Origin: an uncultured Lactobacillus sp.
GTDB taxonomy: Bacteria; Bacillota; Bacilli; Lactobacillales; Lactobacillaceae
Direction: 5' to 3'
Length of the DNA: 5,351 bases
NCBI GenBank assembly: GCA_937874695.1
Contig: CALNAJ010000050.1
Coordinates: 1 to 5,351, forward strand
Within the stretch, counting starts at the first letter, position 1. The number at the start of each line of letters is the position of its first letter. Below the pieces are notes generated by a model that did not search any database, was not told the DNA's origin, and was given only the letters and a program-made list of their open reading frames with translations. Shown here piece by piece: positions 4,837 to 5,351 of this stretch. Position numbers and translations under genes: made by a program.

Positions 4837-5292
4837 GATTTGACAATTGAGGATTTTTTTGAATTGCTTGATATACCTAAAAGTTATTGGAATAGTCCTT
4901 CAAATGTTGACAAAAAGGTTATTAAGCCAATTAGAGAAGAATTAACCCCGCTTTTTAGAGGGCTAACGATTAGAAAAAAATACGGTAAAGGCAGAGGAAA
5001 ACCAGTTATCGGTTATTCTTTTACTTGGAAACCTGAAAGAAAGGACGCAAATGATTTTTCTCAATGCAAATTTCAAGATGAGCGTCAAAAACTCTTTAAC
5101 ATTCAGCACAATGATGAATTATCAGATAAAGAAAAGTGGCGTGCAATTGACAAAGTTAAATGCTTGCCTTTAGGAACAACTGAAAAACAGGTACTGGCTG
5201 AAAAACAAGCTGAACATGATCAAAAAATCAGAGATCAAGCAAGACAAGAAGCACTTGCTGAACTCCGAAAAGGGTTTGGAAATCATGCCTAA
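4837..5292 (+). pseudogene. rep: Rep_3-family plasmid initiator, 3' segment
   Basis: About 150 residues are encoded, from LTIEDFFELLDIPKSYW to the stop at 5290-5292. The first part (LLDIPKSY, VDKKVIKPIREELTPLF, GKPVIGYSFTWKPE) is the second winged-helix domain of RepB-type initiators, which binds iteron DNA. The charged tail (about residues 110-150, many Glu, Lys and Gln) is probably helical and ends GFGNHA like related Rep proteins. The only start is a TTG at 4840 without a ribosome binding site, so translation is unlikely. The C-terminal end is intact and overlaps the next gene by eight bases. Its start repeats codons already present in the upstream fragment (EDF) with different sequence, so it seems to come from another rep allele. 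Confidence 0.85.
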
Positions 5293-5351
5293 AACTATTA
5301 GAGAACTTGCTGACGAATTGAAGGTCTCTAAACAAACTATTCAATACCACT
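5285..5351 (+). CDS. Rep-associated small helix-turn-helix protein (partial, runs off the edge)
   Basis: The visible 22 residues read MPKTIRELADELKVSKQTIQ then YH, the start of a helix-turn-helix. This N-terminus is typical of the small DUF536-like protein encoded directly after rep on many lactobacillus plasmids, where it is thought to affect copy number or maintenance. The ATG overlaps the end of rep by eight bases (5285-5292), which suggests coupled translation. AAAAGGG at 5268-5274 serves as ribosome binding site ten bases upstream. With rep broken, coupling from the full-length upstream gene would be lost, so expression is doubtful. The family call rests only on these 22 residues and the position. 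Confidence 0.75.
   Translation, partial: MPKTIRELADELKVSKQTIQYH

Noticed and set aside
4840..4868. Consensus -35 box TTGACA at 4840-4845 as a promoter reading into the 3' rep segment
   Set aside because: No acceptable -10 box follows at 16-18 bases (the sequence there reads AATTGCT), and the bases are explained as rep codons.
3420..5351. Search for iterons or an origin of replication beside rep
   Set aside because: No tandem repeats of about 20-22 bases are visible; the region that would normally hold them, upstream of rep, is missing beyond the IS6 junction.
1..5351. CRISPR array, tRNA, rRNA or riboswitch
   Set aside because: No regularly spaced repeats, no cloverleaf-like sequence and no recognisable conserved RNA motif were seen on either strand.

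Overview
The window looks like plasmid or other accessory DNA from a lactobacillus-type bacterium (Lactobacillaceae). The evidence is an ISS1/IS1216-like IS6 element, a lactobacillus-type IS30-family element, and fragments of a Rep_3 (RepB-type) plasmid initiator followed by its usual small helix-turn-helix partner gene. A host species cannot be named from the sequence alone.

Positions 1-2611 form a block that is clearly less AT-rich than the rep fragments. It holds the possible tail of an upstream gene, a small four-segment membrane protein on the + strand, a strong bidirectional terminator, and a two-gene minus-strand unit. That unit reads from an OhrR-type MarR repressor (start 2404) into a FAD/NAD(P)-dependent disulfide oxidoreductase (1901-552). 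Two 18-bp near-palindromes matching at 15 of 18 positions lie just in front of the two genes. One sits just downstream of the repressor's -10 box and the other lies in the repressor-reductase gap, so this looks like a compact redox-controlled switch: a cysteine-sensing repressor regulating itself and a thiol/flavin reductase.

Positions 2612-3419 are a complete 808-bp IS6-family element (transposase on the minus strand) with 18-bp terminal inverted repeats and no 8-bp target duplication. From 3420 the sequence changes abruptly into a rep gene lacking its 5' part. That rep is cut again by a complete IS30-family element (about 3666-4836), and a 3' rep segment resumes at about 4837. The two rep segments cover overlapping homologous codons with different sequence, so they do not rejoin into one gene by removing the IS. 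The locus looks like a mosaic of two rep alleles joined at insertion sequences. A short overlapping gene (start 5285) runs off the right edge.

The most interesting parts are the repressor/reductase module with its paired operator and atypical reductase active site, the chimeric rep remnant, and a hairpin covering the start codon of the IS30 transposase.
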